The notes: generated from the sequence alone by a model not told the origin. A stretch of 64,000 bases of DNA from Serinicoccus chungangensis (GCF_006337125.1 NZ_CP040887.1:1922001-1986000); one strand, 5' to 3'. Shown: positions 34,917 through 42,703, counted from the stretch's first letter. A program made the numbers and translations.

Positions 34917-35601
34917 TTGGCCCCGAGCCTTCCTCCTTGCGAGGCTCGACCTTCGGCAACACCGGTGACCCGCTGTCGAACGCCTCGACACGCGATGCGT
35001 TACCTTCAATGACAGGCTCCGGCTCCCAAACGACTTCCTGCCCACGTAACTCGACCGTGCCATCGCCGTGGAGCATGGCGACAGCCCACACGATCGATTG
35101 CAACTGCCGCGGGGTCGACGCGACCAGCACGAGTACCAGCGGCATGCTGTCGCCGACCGCCTGGAGCACCGGGCCGACCTCACCCTCATACGTAGGGTCC
35201 TGGGCCAACTCCTCCTCGTCCGACAGGCTCGGCTCCCACAGCGCTGGGTCGAGCGGAGCAGTCGTGAAGCTGTGCCTGCGGGTCGGGCTTGACGCGAACT
35301 CACTCACGGCGTTCGGGCTGTTCGGGACGCGCCAGACGTACACCAAGCAGTCGTTGACGACGGGGATCTCGTGCCCGCCGGGAGACAGCTTGCAGGATCG
35401 GAAGCCGCGAGCCTTCAGTGCGTCGCGCGTGTCGTCCAGCAAGTCGCGCCACTGGCTTCCGAAGCCCATCGCGTACCGTGACTCGGCGACCAGATGCGCC
35501 TCAGCCGCGCGGGCATGACGCGCCCGCACAATCTCGACCAGAAGATCACGCAAACCGGGCGCCTCAGAGCCGAGAACCTCGGCGGGCGAGTCGGGGCTCA
35601 T
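34909..35601 (-). CDS. Hypothetical protein, first gene of the XRE-ImmA/helicase operon
   Basis: 230 aa, not recognised. The N-terminal half is helical (LRDLLVEIVRARHARAAEAH) with ESRYAMGFGSQWRDLLDD. Then comes a compact core, SPGGHEIPVVNDCLVYVWRV, and a beta-rich part (LVLVLVASTPRQLQSIVWAV). The C-terminus is acidic and polar. It is a soluble protein with no catalytic motif seen. The ATG at 35601 has AGGAGG 7 nt upstream, the best ribosome site in the island. It overlaps the XRE-ImmA gene, so it could be the peptidase's substrate or inhibitor; that is inference. Confidence 0.75.
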   Translation of the reverse strand: MSPDSPAEVLGSEAPGLRDLLVEIVRARHARAAEAHLVAESRYAMGFGSQWRDLLDDTRDALKARGFRSCKLSPGGHEIPVVNDCLVYVWRVPNSPNAVSEFASSPTRRHSFTTAPLDPALWEPSLSDEEELAQDPTYEGEVGPVLQAVGDSMPLVLVLVASTPRQLQSIVWAVAMLHGDGTVELRGQEVVWEPEPVIEGNASRVEAFDSGSPVLPKVEPRKEEGSGPNA

Positions 35602-35656
35602 GGGCGATCCTCCTGAACCGGGTGTCCGAGGCCGCCGTTCGGCTAGGACGAACTTC

Positions 35657-35662
35657 AGTATG
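35657..35662 (-). promoter_or_regulatory. Possible -10 box of the three-gene operon
   Basis: On the minus strand CATACT is preceded by TGA (extended -10 like), about 55 nt before the ATG at 35601. Confidence 0.4.
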
Positions 35663-35673
35663 TCACGCGATGC

Positions 35674-35695
35674 ACGCACAAACGCTTCAGTGCGT
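35674..35695. promoter_or_regulatory. Inverted repeat at the operon promoter, candidate XRE operator
   Basis: ACGCAC-N10-GTGCGT, a perfect 6-bp inverted repeat covering the expected -35 position of the operon promoter. Centre spacing of 16 bp suits a helix-turn-helix dimer, so autoregulation by the XRE-ImmA protein is plausible. Confidence 0.45.
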
Positions 35696-36033
35696 TCACT
35701 CGGCGTGGCGAGCCGGATGCTGGGTCTGAGATCGCCAGCCTCCGCACACGTCCGGGTCTGCCGCAAGTCGCTCATGGCGCTGGTCGTCGAGGGAGGTGCG
35801 TCTCAACGCCGCCAGTGACCGTGCCCTCCCTCGCTCAACTAGCCGGTCTGGGTGTGAACGCGCCCGAGGCCGCCGCCCGAGGCAAGGGCGCCGTCCGCAA
35901 CGCAAAGTCAGGGGCTAGTCGGCGTGCCGCAGAGGTCCCGAGGGCATCGCAAGCACCTCCAACGGGACCCTGACAAGACCGCCCTCGTCGTTTAGCGGGG
36001 TGCTGCCATCTCCCACGTAGCCCCCACGGAAAA

Positions 36034-36067
36034 CCCCCTCTGACCTATTTGAGCTGGTCAGAGGGGG
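36034..36067 (-). terminator. Rho-independent terminator after tRNA-Asn
   Basis: A 12-bp perfect stem (CCCCCTCTGACC with its complement, 10-nt loop). On the minus strand it is followed by TTTTCC. It lies 10 bp beyond the tRNA 3' end, inside the island boundary, so the island supplies it. Confidence 0.85.
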
Positions 36068-36076
36068 TGTGAGTGC

Positions 36077-36105
36077 GCTCCCCCGACTGGACTCGAACCA
36101 GTAAC
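36077..36105 (-). repeat. Right attachment site within tRNA-Asn
   Basis: 29 bp identical to 22474-22502. It covers the 3' part of the intact tRNA-Asn, so insertion rebuilt the tRNA and left a fragment at the far end. Confidence 0.92.
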
Positions 36106-36150
36106 CTGCCGGTTAACAGCCGGCTGCTCTGCCAATTGAGCTACAGGGGA
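36078..36150 (-). tRNA. tRNA-Asn (anticodon GTT)
   Basis: A 73-nt cloverleaf: acceptor TCCCCTG/CGGGGGA, D arm GCTC-AATTGGCA-GAGC, anticodon loop CTGTTAA, T arm TTACTGG-TTCGAGT-CCAGT region. CCA is not encoded. A TAGAGT -10 box lies 13 nt upstream (36164-36169). It is the integration target of the adjacent island. Confidence 0.97.
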
Positions 36151-36206
36151 TCGTGCAGCAGGCACTCTAGCAAGAGCTGGCCCGTCCGCCGAAATTCTGC
36201 GCCACC

Positions 36207-36788
36207 TCAGCCGAGCCGGTCCTCGGGAGGCTGCGGGGGCAGGCCCACCTGGTCGCGCAGGTCGGTGCGTGCGGACCGGACGGCCGCAGCCAGCTCGGCG
36301 TCGGACTCCCCCGCCCCGCGGCCCCAGAGGACCTGCTCGAGGAGCTCGCGGGTGGGCAGCACCTTGCGGATGCTCACCCGCGCGGTGCGGCGCGGACCGA
36401 GGTCGACCGAGCGCAGCAGCACCACGCTCGCCGAGGTGCGCTCCCGGAAGACCTGCGGCACCATGCCCGGCCCGGTGCGCCGCTGCAGCACCCACTGGCG
36501 ACCGCCGAGCTGATCGACGAAGGACACGGCGAGCGCCCACAGGTCGGGGTCCCAGGCGCCGGTGTCCACCTCGTGCCAGGGCCGCTCGAGCAGCACCTCC
36601 CCATCGTCGGCCACCTCGAGGAGGCGGAAGGTCGTCAGCACCACCCAGTGACCGGCGCCGTCCTCCTGGGCGCTGGCGAGCACCTGCTCACCGCCTCCCA
36701 GCGTGGGCCTCACCGCCGCGGGCAGGTCGGTGGGGTCACCCTCCGGCTCGGGGGTCGCCCCGATCGTGCGGGTCCTGAACCACGGCAT
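36207..36788 (-). CDS. Hypothetical protein, PH-like fold candidate
   Basis: 193 aa, conserved-looking actinobacterial protein beside dnaG. The central region has a beta-strand-rich pattern (HWVVLTTFRLLEVADDGEVL, ERPWHEVDTGAWDPD, LWALAVSFVDQLGGRQWVLQ) with a following Arg-rich helix, reminiscent of PH-like or YqeB/YokE domains. No membrane segment or catalytic motif is seen. Starts 3 bp after the dnaG stop, so it is co-transcribed with dnaG. Confidence 0.75.
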   Translation of the reverse strand: MPWFRTRTIGATPEPEGDPTDLPAAVRPTLGGGEQVLASAQEDGAGHWVVLTTFRLLEVADDGEVLLERPWHEVDTGAWDPDLWALAVSFVDQLGGRQWVLQRRTGPGMVPQVFRERTSASVVLLRSVDLGPRRTARVSIRKVLPTRELLEQVLWGRGAGESDAELAAAVRSARTDLRDQVGLPPQPPEDRLG

Positions 36789-36791
36789 CTC

Positions 36792-38726
36792 TCACTCCAT
36801 CCTGGACCGCAACCGGGCCCGTTCGCGGTGCAGCTCCATGAGCCGCTCGTCCAGCCGACGCTTGTCCGGGCTGCCCTCCGGCGCCCGGGACTGCTGACCC
36901 AGCAGGTCGGCCACCTCCTGCTCGACGCCGGCCAGCCGCACCCGCAGGACCAGCCAGTCGACGAAGGCCTCCCGGGGCATACCGGTGTCGGGGTCGAGGC
37001 GGTCCGGGAGCGTCGCCACGGACAGCTCGTGCACGAGCGGGTGGACCGGCGGCGGGGTCCCCGCGAGCACCGCCTCCACCCAGCCCCGCACGCTGCGCTG
37101 CGCCGCCCCCTCGATGCCCCCGGCCTGGCGCATGGCGTGCCAGACCGCCCGGTGCATCGGCGCACGCAGCGCCTCGGGCTCCAGCTCGTCCATGTCCTCG
37201 GGCACGACGGCCAGGGGGTACTGGAGCGCCACCTGCACCAGCTGTCGCTCGGCGACCTGGACCGGGTCGCGCAGGTCGGGGTGCGGAAGCGTCGGCGCAG
37301 GAGGACCCTCCTCCGCCGGAGACGTCTGCTGACGGGCCGCCGGCGCCGCAGGGGCCGGTCGGCTGGCAGCCCGGGCGACCTCGGTGGTCAGCAGGTCCGG
37401 GTCGATGCCCATCCACCCGGAGACGTCCCGGACGACCTCGGGGCGCAGCGTGCGGTCCTTGATCTGGGCGAGGATCGGTGCCACCGCCCGCACGGCCTGC
37501 ACCCGCTGCGCCGCCTCGGACAGGTCGTAGGGCGCCAGCGTCGTGCGGACCGCGAACTCGAAGAGCGGCGTCGCCGAGGCCACGAGCTCCCGCACGGCGC
37601 GTCCCTGCTCCTCCCCCTCGTCGTCCTTGGTGGCGATCCACAGGTCGTTGGGGTCCTGCCCGTCGGCGGCCACCGCGACGTAGGACTGGGCCGCCCAGCG
37701 CTGGTCCTGCTCGAAGGCCTTCATCGCCGCCTTCTGCCCTGCGGCGTCACCGTCGAAGGTGAAGATGACCCGCGCCGGGGCGCGCCCGGCCTCGTCGCGC
37801 AGGATCCGCCGCAGGATCGAGATGTGGTCGCTGCCGAAGGCGGTGCCGCAGGTGGCCACGGCCGTGCCGACCCCGGCCAGGTGGGCCGCCATCACGTCGG
37901 TGTAGCCCTCGACGACCACCGCGGTGCGCTCGGTCGAGATCGCCTTCTTGGCCAGGTCGAGGCCGTAGAGCACGCCGGTCTTCTTGTAGATCGGCGTCTC
38001 GGAGGTGTTGAGGTACTTCGCCGGGCTCCAGTCGTCGTCGAAGAGCCGCCGCGCCCCGAACCCCACCGTGTCGCCGGTGATCGCCCGGATCGGCCAGAGG
38101 ACGCGCCCCTGGAACCGGTCCGAGAGACCGCGGCCGCGCCGGTTCGCCAGCCCCCCGAGCACCAGCTCCTCCTCGGTGAACCCCTTGAGCCGCAGGTGCG
38201 AGACGAGCGCGGTGCCCTCGCGCGGGGCATACCCCACCATGAACTGCGCGGCGTGGCCGCCGGTGAAGCCCTTGTCGCGCAGGAAGTCCCGGCCCTTGCG
38301 GCCCTCCCCCGACCGCAGCAGCGCCTCGTGGTAGAACTCCTCGGCCACCCGGTGCGCCTCCATCAGCCGGGTCCGCTGCCCGACCGGCGCCTGCTCCCCC
38401 CGGCCGCGACCGCCAGGACCCGTCTCCTCGTAACGCAGCGTGATCCCCAGCTTGTCGGCCAGGCGCTCCACCGCCTCGGAGAAGGTGAGGTGGTCGATCT
38501 CCATGAGGAAGGAGATGACGTCCCCGCCCACCCCGCACCCGAAGCAGTGGTAGCTGCCAACCGTGGTGCGGATCTGGAAGGACGGCGTCTTCTCGTCGTG
38601 GAACGGGCACAACCCCTTCATCGCCCCCACCCCGGCCGTGCGCAGCGTCACGTGCTCGCGCACGACCTCCTCGATGGAGGCCCGCTCCTTGACCGCCTTG
38701 ACGTCCTCGTCCTTGATCCTCGGCAC
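36792..38726 (-). CDS. dnaG: DNA primase
   Basis: 644 aa; makes RNA primers for replication. The N-terminal CHC2 zinc finger is CPFHDEKTPSF ... SYHCFGCGVGGDV. The catalytic core includes the KKTGVLYGLDLAKKAI region, Toprim EGYTDVMAAHLAGVGTAVA and FTFDGDAAGQKAAMKAFEQD. The C-terminal helicase-binding domain ends QEVADLLGQQS... . A GTG 6 nt further upstream (38732) is in frame, but the AGGAGG site fits the GTG at 38726 (spacing 5). A TAGACT -10 box lies at 38760-38765. Confidence 0.95.
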   Translation of the reverse strand: MPRIKDEDVKAVKERASIEEVVREHVTLRTAGVGAMKGLCPFHDEKTPSFQIRTTVGSYHCFGCGVGGDVISFLMEIDHLTFSEAVERLADKLGITLRYEETGPGGRGRGEQAPVGQRTRLMEAHRVAEEFYHEALLRSGEGRKGRDFLRDKGFTGGHAAQFMVGYAPREGTALVSHLRLKGFTEEELVLGGLANRRGRGLSDRFQGRVLWPIRAITGDTVGFGARRLFDDDWSPAKYLNTSETPIYKKTGVLYGLDLAKKAISTERTAVVVEGYTDVMAAHLAGVGTAVATCGTAFGSDHISILRRILRDEAGRAPARVIFTFDGDAAGQKAAMKAFEQDQRWAAQSYVAVAADGQDPNDLWIATKDDEGEEQGRAVRELVASATPLFEFAVRTTLAPYDLSEAAQRVQAVRAVAPILAQIKDRTLRPEVVRDVSGWMGIDPDLLTTEVARAASRPAPAAPAARQQTSPAEEGPPAPTLPHPDLRDPVQVAERQLVQVALQYPLAVVPEDMDELEPEALRAPMHRAVWHAMRQAGGIEGAAQRSVRGWVEAVLAGTPPPVHPLVHELSVATLPDRLDPDTGMPREAFVDWLVLRVRLAGVEQEVADLLGQQSRAPEGSPDKRRLDERLMELHRERARLRSRME

Positions 38727-38759
38727 CGCCACCTCCTCCGCTCCACGCGCTCGTCCCCG

Positions 38760-38765
38760 AGTCTA
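38760..38765 (-). promoter_or_regulatory. -10 box (TAGACT) of dnaG
   Basis: On the minus strand TAGACT lies 33 nt before the dnaG start, which gives a short leader containing an AGGAGG ribosome site. Confidence 0.45.
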
Positions 38766-38829
38766 GGTCGCGTCACCGACGCCTCCCGGGCCGGCCGGAA
38801 ACCTGGGGACGACGAGGCGGGCCGGCGTC

Positions 38830-38835
38830 TAGGAT
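38830..38835 (+). promoter_or_regulatory. -10 box (TAGGAT) of the MFS gene
   Basis: TAGGAT lies 74 nt before the GTG at 38910, so this gene has a real 5' leader and a GAGGAG ribosome site, unlike many neighbours. Confidence 0.4.
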
Positions 38836-38909
38836 GGAATGCGACCGCCCGCCGATGAGTTGTCCCGGCCACGGCCGTCCTACCCACCATGACCTGCGAG
38901 GAGACCCCT

Positions 38910-40436
38910 GTGTCGACAGCGCCCGAGCGCACCACCACCGCCGCACCTCCGGACGAGGCGCGGGTGCGGCTGGTGCTCCGGGTGCTCACGGCGTCCGCCT
39001 TCGTGGTCATCCTCAACGAGACGCTCATGCTCAACGCGCTGCCGCCGCTCATGGACGCCTTCGGGGTCGACGCGGGCACCGGTCAGTGGCTCACCACCGG
39101 GTTCATGCTCACCATGGCGGTGGTCATCCCGATGACCGGCTGGCTGCTGCAGCGCCTGAGCCTGCGCACGGCCTACCTCCTGGCCATGGGGGTCTTCATC
39201 GCCGGCACCGCCCTCGCCGCGGCGGCGCCGACCTTCGAGGTCCTGCTCCTCGCCCGCGTCGTGCAGGCCAGCGGCACGGCGGTGATGATGCCGCTGCTCA
39301 TGACCACGATCATGACGCTGGTGCCGGCGGAGCGCCGCGGCGGCGTCATGGGCAACCTCACCCTCGCCATCTCGGTCGCGCCCGCGATGGGCCCGCCCGT
39401 CTCCGGGCTCATCCTGGAGTTCGCCTCCTGGCGCTGGCTCTTCGGCCTGGTGCTGCCGATCGCCCTCCTCATGGCCCTCGCCGGAGGACGCCTGCTGCGC
39501 GGCGACGAGCCCGGCCGCGCCGCGCGGCTGGACGTGCTCAGCGCCCTGCTCACCGCGCTCGGCTTCGGCGGTCTGGTCTACGGCCTGTCCGCCCTCGGCG
39601 AGGGCGCCGCCGGTCCGGTCGGACCGGCCTGGTCGCTCGGCGTGGGGGTCGGTGCGCTCGCCGTCTTCGTGTGGCGCCAGCTGTCGCTGGCGAGGCGGGA
39701 CGAGTCCCTCGTCTTCCTCGACCTGCGCGCCCTGCGCATCACCCGGTACGTCGTCCCCCTCGCCCTCCTCTGCCTGGGCTTCATGGCACTCATCGGCGCG
39801 ATGCTGCTGCTGCCGATCCTGCTCCAGCAGGTGCGCGGCTTCGGCACGCTGGCCTCCGGCCTGATGCTCATGCCCGGTGGTCTGGCGATGGGTCTGCTCG
39901 GGCCCACCGTGGGGCGGGTCTACGACCGCGTCGGGCCTCGCCCGCTCGTCATCCCCGGTGGTGCCGGGCTGGTGGCCGGGATGGCGGGGATGGCGCTGCT
40001 CGCGGACCAGGTGCCCTGGTGGGGCCTGGTCGGCCTGCACGTCGTCGTGAGCCTGTCGCTGGCCTGCCTCTTCACGCCGTGCTTCACCACCGGTCTCAGC
40101 TCGCTGCCCGGCCGGCTCTACTCCCACGGCAGCGCGATGGTCGGCACCGGCCAGCAGGTGGCCGCCGCCGCCGGGACCGCCCTGGTCGTCACCGTCATGG
40201 AGACCCGGGCCCTCCAGCTCGGCGCCTCGGGGCTCGGCGAGCGGGAGGCCCTGGAGGGCGGCATCGGCACCGCGCTGCTCGTCTCGACCGGCATCGCGGT
40301 CTGCGTCCTCGTCCTGAGCCTCTTCGTCCGCCCCGCGCCGACGGCGTCGGACGACCGCCCGGAGCAGCCCGCCGGGCAGGAGCCCCAGCACGACGCCGCC
40401 GTGACGGGCACGGCATACCCCGAGCCCGTAGCCTGA
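38910..40436 (+). CDS. MFS transporter, DHA2 (EmrB/QacA) drug-exporter type
   Basis: 508 aa integral membrane protein with about 14 hydrophobic segments. Motifs of DHA2 proton antiporters are visible: ILNETLMLNALPPLMDAFGV (motif D1-like), GTGQWLTTGFMLTMAVVIP, GWLLQRLSLRTAYLLAMG (motif A region) and APAMGPPVSGLILEFASWRW (motif C). Substrate is unknown; multidrug export is the family norm. The GTG at 38910 has GAGGAG 6 nt upstream; an ATG at 38889 is less well placed. The hydrophilic tail is proline/acid-rich. Confidence 0.92.
   Translation: MSTAPERTTTAAPPDEARVRLVLRVLTASAFVVILNETLMLNALPPLMDAFGVDAGTGQWLTTGFMLTMAVVIPMTGWLLQRLSLRTAYLLAMGVFIAGTALAAAAPTFEVLLLARVVQASGTAVMMPLLMTTIMTLVPAERRGGVMGNLTLAISVAPAMGPPVSGLILEFASWRWLFGLVLPIALLMALAGGRLLRGDEPGRAARLDVLSALLTALGFGGLVYGLSALGEGAAGPVGPAWSLGVGVGALAVFVWRQLSLARRDESLVFLDLRALRITRYVVPLALLCLGFMALIGAMLLLPILLQQVRGFGTLASGLMLMPGGLAMGLLGPTVGRVYDRVGPRPLVIPGGAGLVAGMAGMALLADQVPWWGLVGLHVVVSLSLACLFTPCFTTGLSSLPGRLYSHGSAMVGTGQQVAAAAGTALVVTVMETRALQLGASGLGEREALEGGIGTALLVSTGIAVCVLVLSLFVRPAPTASDDRPEQPAGQEPQHDAAVTGTAYPEPVA
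40429..40434 (+). promoter_or_regulatory. -10-like box (TAGCCT) before ligD-pol
   Basis: TAGCCT ends 6 nt before the ATG at 40441 and overlaps the MFS stop codon. It suggests a leaderless transcript separate from the MFS gene. Confidence 0.3.
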
Positions 40437-40440
40437 GCCC

Positions 40441-41400
40441 ATGTCCCCGGCGAGCAGCCCGTCCACCGAGCTCGAGGTGGGTGGGCGCACGGTCCGCATC
40501 TCGAACCCGGACCGCGTCTACTTCCCCGACCTCGGGCTGACCAAGCTCGACCTGGCGCACTACTACCTGTCCGTCGGCGAGGGCGTCGTCACCGCGCTGC
40601 GCGAGCGGCCCTGCATGATGCACCGCTTTCCCCAGGGCATCACCGGCGAGCGGGTGCACCAGAAGCGGCTGCCGCGCGGCGCCCCGGACTGGATGGAGAC
40701 GGTGCACGTCACCTTCCCGCGCTGGAACCGCACGGCCGACGAGCTGTGCGTCACCGAGCTGGCCCAGGTGATCTGGTCGGTCCAGATGAGCTGCGTGGAG
40801 TTCCACCCGTGGAACAGCCGGCGCGGACACGTCGAGCAGCCGGACGAGTGGCGCATCGACCTCGACCCCGGGGACCACTGCGACTTCCCCACGGTGCGCC
40901 GCGTCGCCGGTGTGGTCCAGGAGGTCCTGGCCGAGCTGGGCGCGGTGGGCTGGCCCAAGACGACCGGGTCCAAGGGGATCCACGTCTACGTGCGGATCCC
41001 GCCCGAGCACGGCTTCACCGACGTCCGCCGGGCGGCGCTCGCGTTCGCGCGGGAGGTGGAGCGACGCACCGAGGAGGCGACCACGGTGTGGTGGCGCAAG
41101 GACCGCGACCCGCGCCGCGTCTTCGTCGACTTCAACCAGAACGCCCGTGACCACACCATCGCCGCGGCCTACTCCGTCCGCGCGACCCCGGACGCCCGTG
41201 TCTCGGCACCGCTGCGGTGGGAGGAGGTCGCCGACTGCGAGCCGGGCGACTTCACCGTCCGCACCATGCCCGGCCGGTATGCCGAGCACGGAGACCTCCA
41301 CGCCGGCATCGACGAGGCCGTCTTCGACCTCTCGCCCCTGCTGGAGTGGGCGGCCCGCGACGAGGCGGAGGGCGCCGCGACCCCGGACGACCCCGACTGA
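40441..41400 (+). CDS. Stand-alone LigD polymerase/primase domain (NHEJ)
   Basis: 319 aa archaeo-eukaryotic primase-type polymerase of non-homologous end joining. Family blocks: NPDRVYFPDLGLTKLDLAHY, MMHRFPQGI, FHPWNSRRGHVEQPDEWRID, DLDPGD (metal-binding Asp pair), GSKGIHVYVRI, RVFVDFNQNARDHTIAAAYS and SAPLRWEEV. It lacks the nuclease and ligase domains of full LigD, and no ku gene is in the window. In actinobacteria such split Pol proteins work with separately encoded Ku and LigC/LigD. Confidence 0.93.
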   Translation: MSPASSPSTELEVGGRTVRISNPDRVYFPDLGLTKLDLAHYYLSVGEGVVTALRERPCMMHRFPQGITGERVHQKRLPRGAPDWMETVHVTFPRWNRTADELCVTELAQVIWSVQMSCVEFHPWNSRRGHVEQPDEWRIDLDPGDHCDFPTVRRVAGVVQEVLAELGAVGWPKTTGSKGIHVYVRIPPEHGFTDVRRAALAFAREVERRTEEATTVWWRKDRDPRRVFVDFNQNARDHTIAAAYSVRATPDARVSAPLRWEEVADCEPGDFTVRTMPGRYAEHGDLHAGIDEAVFDLSPLLEWAARDEAEGAATPDDPD

Positions 41401-41442
41401 GTCCCGGCGCCCGCCCGGTCGGCGCACCGCCGGGTTCGGCAC

Positions 41443-41448
41443 TACGGT
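41443..41448 (+). promoter_or_regulatory. -10 box (TACGGT) of the glgC-type gene, leaderless type
   Basis: TACGGT ends 7 nt before the GTG at 41456, with no ribosome site. Confidence 0.4.
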
Positions 41449-41455
41449 GTCTGCC

Positions 41456-42700
41456 GTGACCTCGATCCCCGTCGACCTGCGGACCCTCGCCGTGGTGCAG
41501 GCCGGTGGGCAGGGCAGCCGGATGGACGTGCTCACCCGTGAGCGCGCCAAGCCCGCCCTGCCCTTCGCCGCCAGCCACGCGCTCATCGACTTCCCCCTGT
41601 CGGTGCTGGCGGCCGCCGGCGTGAGCGACGTGTGGGTGTCGGTCCAGTTCCAGTCCTCCTCCCTCGACGGCTACCTCGCGGGCGGCCGGCCGTGGGACCT
41701 GGACCGGACCCGGGGCGGCTTCCGTCGGCTCACGCCCGAGGAGGGCACGGGCCCGGCGCACGAGGAGGGCTTCAGCCACGGCAACGCCGACGGCCTCTTC
41801 CGGATGCGCGAGGCCATCAGGGTCGCCGACCCGCACGTGCTCCTCGTCCTGTCCGCCGACCACGTCTTCAACCTCGACCTGCGACCGGTCGTGGCGCAGC
41901 ACCTGGAGCGCGGCGCGGAGTGCACCCTGGTCACCGCCGAGACCGGGGTGCAGGAGGCCACCGAGAAGGTGGTCGTCCACCACGGTGCCGACGGGCGGGT
42001 GAGCGCGGTGCGGGCCAAGCCCTCCTCCACCGACTCGGGGACGGTGGCCAGCGAGATCTTCCTCTACCACCCGGAGACCCTGCTCACCGAGCTCGAGCAC
42101 CTCCACGCCGCGCTGCAGTCCGGTGCCGACGACGACCGGGACACCGGCCTCGGAGACTTCGGTGACCACCTGCTGCCCGCCCTCGTGCGGCGCGGGCACG
42201 TCTACGCCACGCCGATGACCGGCTACTGGAAGGACGTGGGCCGGCCGCACGCCTACCTGCAGGCGCACCGTGACCTGCTCACCGGCAAGGTCGACGTCTT
42301 CGGGCACCCGGACCGCCCCGTCCTCGGGCAGACCCTCCCGGGACCGCCCGGCTGGGTGGGCGCGGACGGCGAGCTCGTGGACGCCATGGTCGGGCCTGGC
42401 TCGCGGGTCCGCGGCCGCGTCGTCCGCTCGGTGCTGGGACGAGGCGTGCAGGTCCAGGCCGGGGCCGTGGTCGAGGACAGCGTGCTGCTCGACGACGTGC
42501 TCGTCGAGGCCGGGGCGCGGGTGCGCACGAGCATCCTCGACCGGGGCGTCCGCGTCGGCCGGGACGCCACCGTCGGCGCCTGCCCGCCGGGGACCCGTCT
42601 GACCGACGAGACGGTCACCCTCGTCGGTCAGGACAGCCAGGTGCGGCGCGGGACGAGCGTGGCGGCGGGTGCCCGGCTCGAGCCCGGCAGCACCACCTGA
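41456..42700 (+). CDS. glgC: Glucose-1-phosphate adenylyltransferase (GlgC family)
   Basis: 414 aa nucleotidyltransferase forming ADP-glucose from ATP and glucose-1-phosphate. The N-terminal GAG loop is VVQAGGQGSRMDVLTRERAKP, altered from the canonical GGxGxRLxPLT. Later blocks are ALIDFPLSVLAAAGV, GNADGLFRMR, VLSADHVFNLD and TGYWKDVGRPHAYLQAH. The C-terminus is a left-handed beta-helix with hexapeptide repeats (VVEDSVLLDDVLVEAGARV). The variant loop means a related activity on another sugar phosphate is possible. It ends 3 bp from the convergent APH-like gene. Confidence 0.85.
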   Translation: MTSIPVDLRTLAVVQAGGQGSRMDVLTRERAKPALPFAASHALIDFPLSVLAAAGVSDVWVSVQFQSSSLDGYLAGGRPWDLDRTRGGFRRLTPEEGTGPAHEEGFSHGNADGLFRMREAIRVADPHVLLVLSADHVFNLDLRPVVAQHLERGAECTLVTAETGVQEATEKVVVHHGADGRVSAVRAKPSSTDSGTVASEIFLYHPETLLTELEHLHAALQSGADDDRDTGLGDFGDHLLPALVRRGHVYATPMTGYWKDVGRPHAYLQAHRDLLTGKVDVFGHPDRPVLGQTLPGPPGWVGADGELVDAMVGPGSRVRGRVVRSVLGRGVQVQAGAVVEDSVLLDDVLVEAGARVRTSILDRGVRVGRDATVGACPPGTRLTDETVTLVGQDSQVRRGTSVAAGARLEPGSTT

Positions 42701-42703
42701 GCC

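Larger units (their letters stand above)
35602..36033. other. Upstream region of the three-gene operon
   Basis: About 430 bp to the island's right end. It holds the operon's likely promoter and an inverted repeat at 35657-35695. The rest (35700-36033) has no gene, recombinase or RNA that I can support. Confidence 0.6.
22503..36076. mobile_element. Genomic island inserted at the 3' end of tRNA-Asn
   Basis: About 13.6 kb between perfect 29-bp direct repeats (22474-22502 and 36077-36105), the right copy inside an intact tRNA-Asn. Cargo is foreign in character: an IS element, broken genes, long gene-poor stretches, lower-GC genes at 26.5-29 kb, and genes absent from the conserved actinobacterial order around it. 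The octamer GGYATRCC, frequent on both sides, is missing. No tyrosine or serine recombinase is recognisable, so the element may be decayed or moved in trans. Confidence 0.85.
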
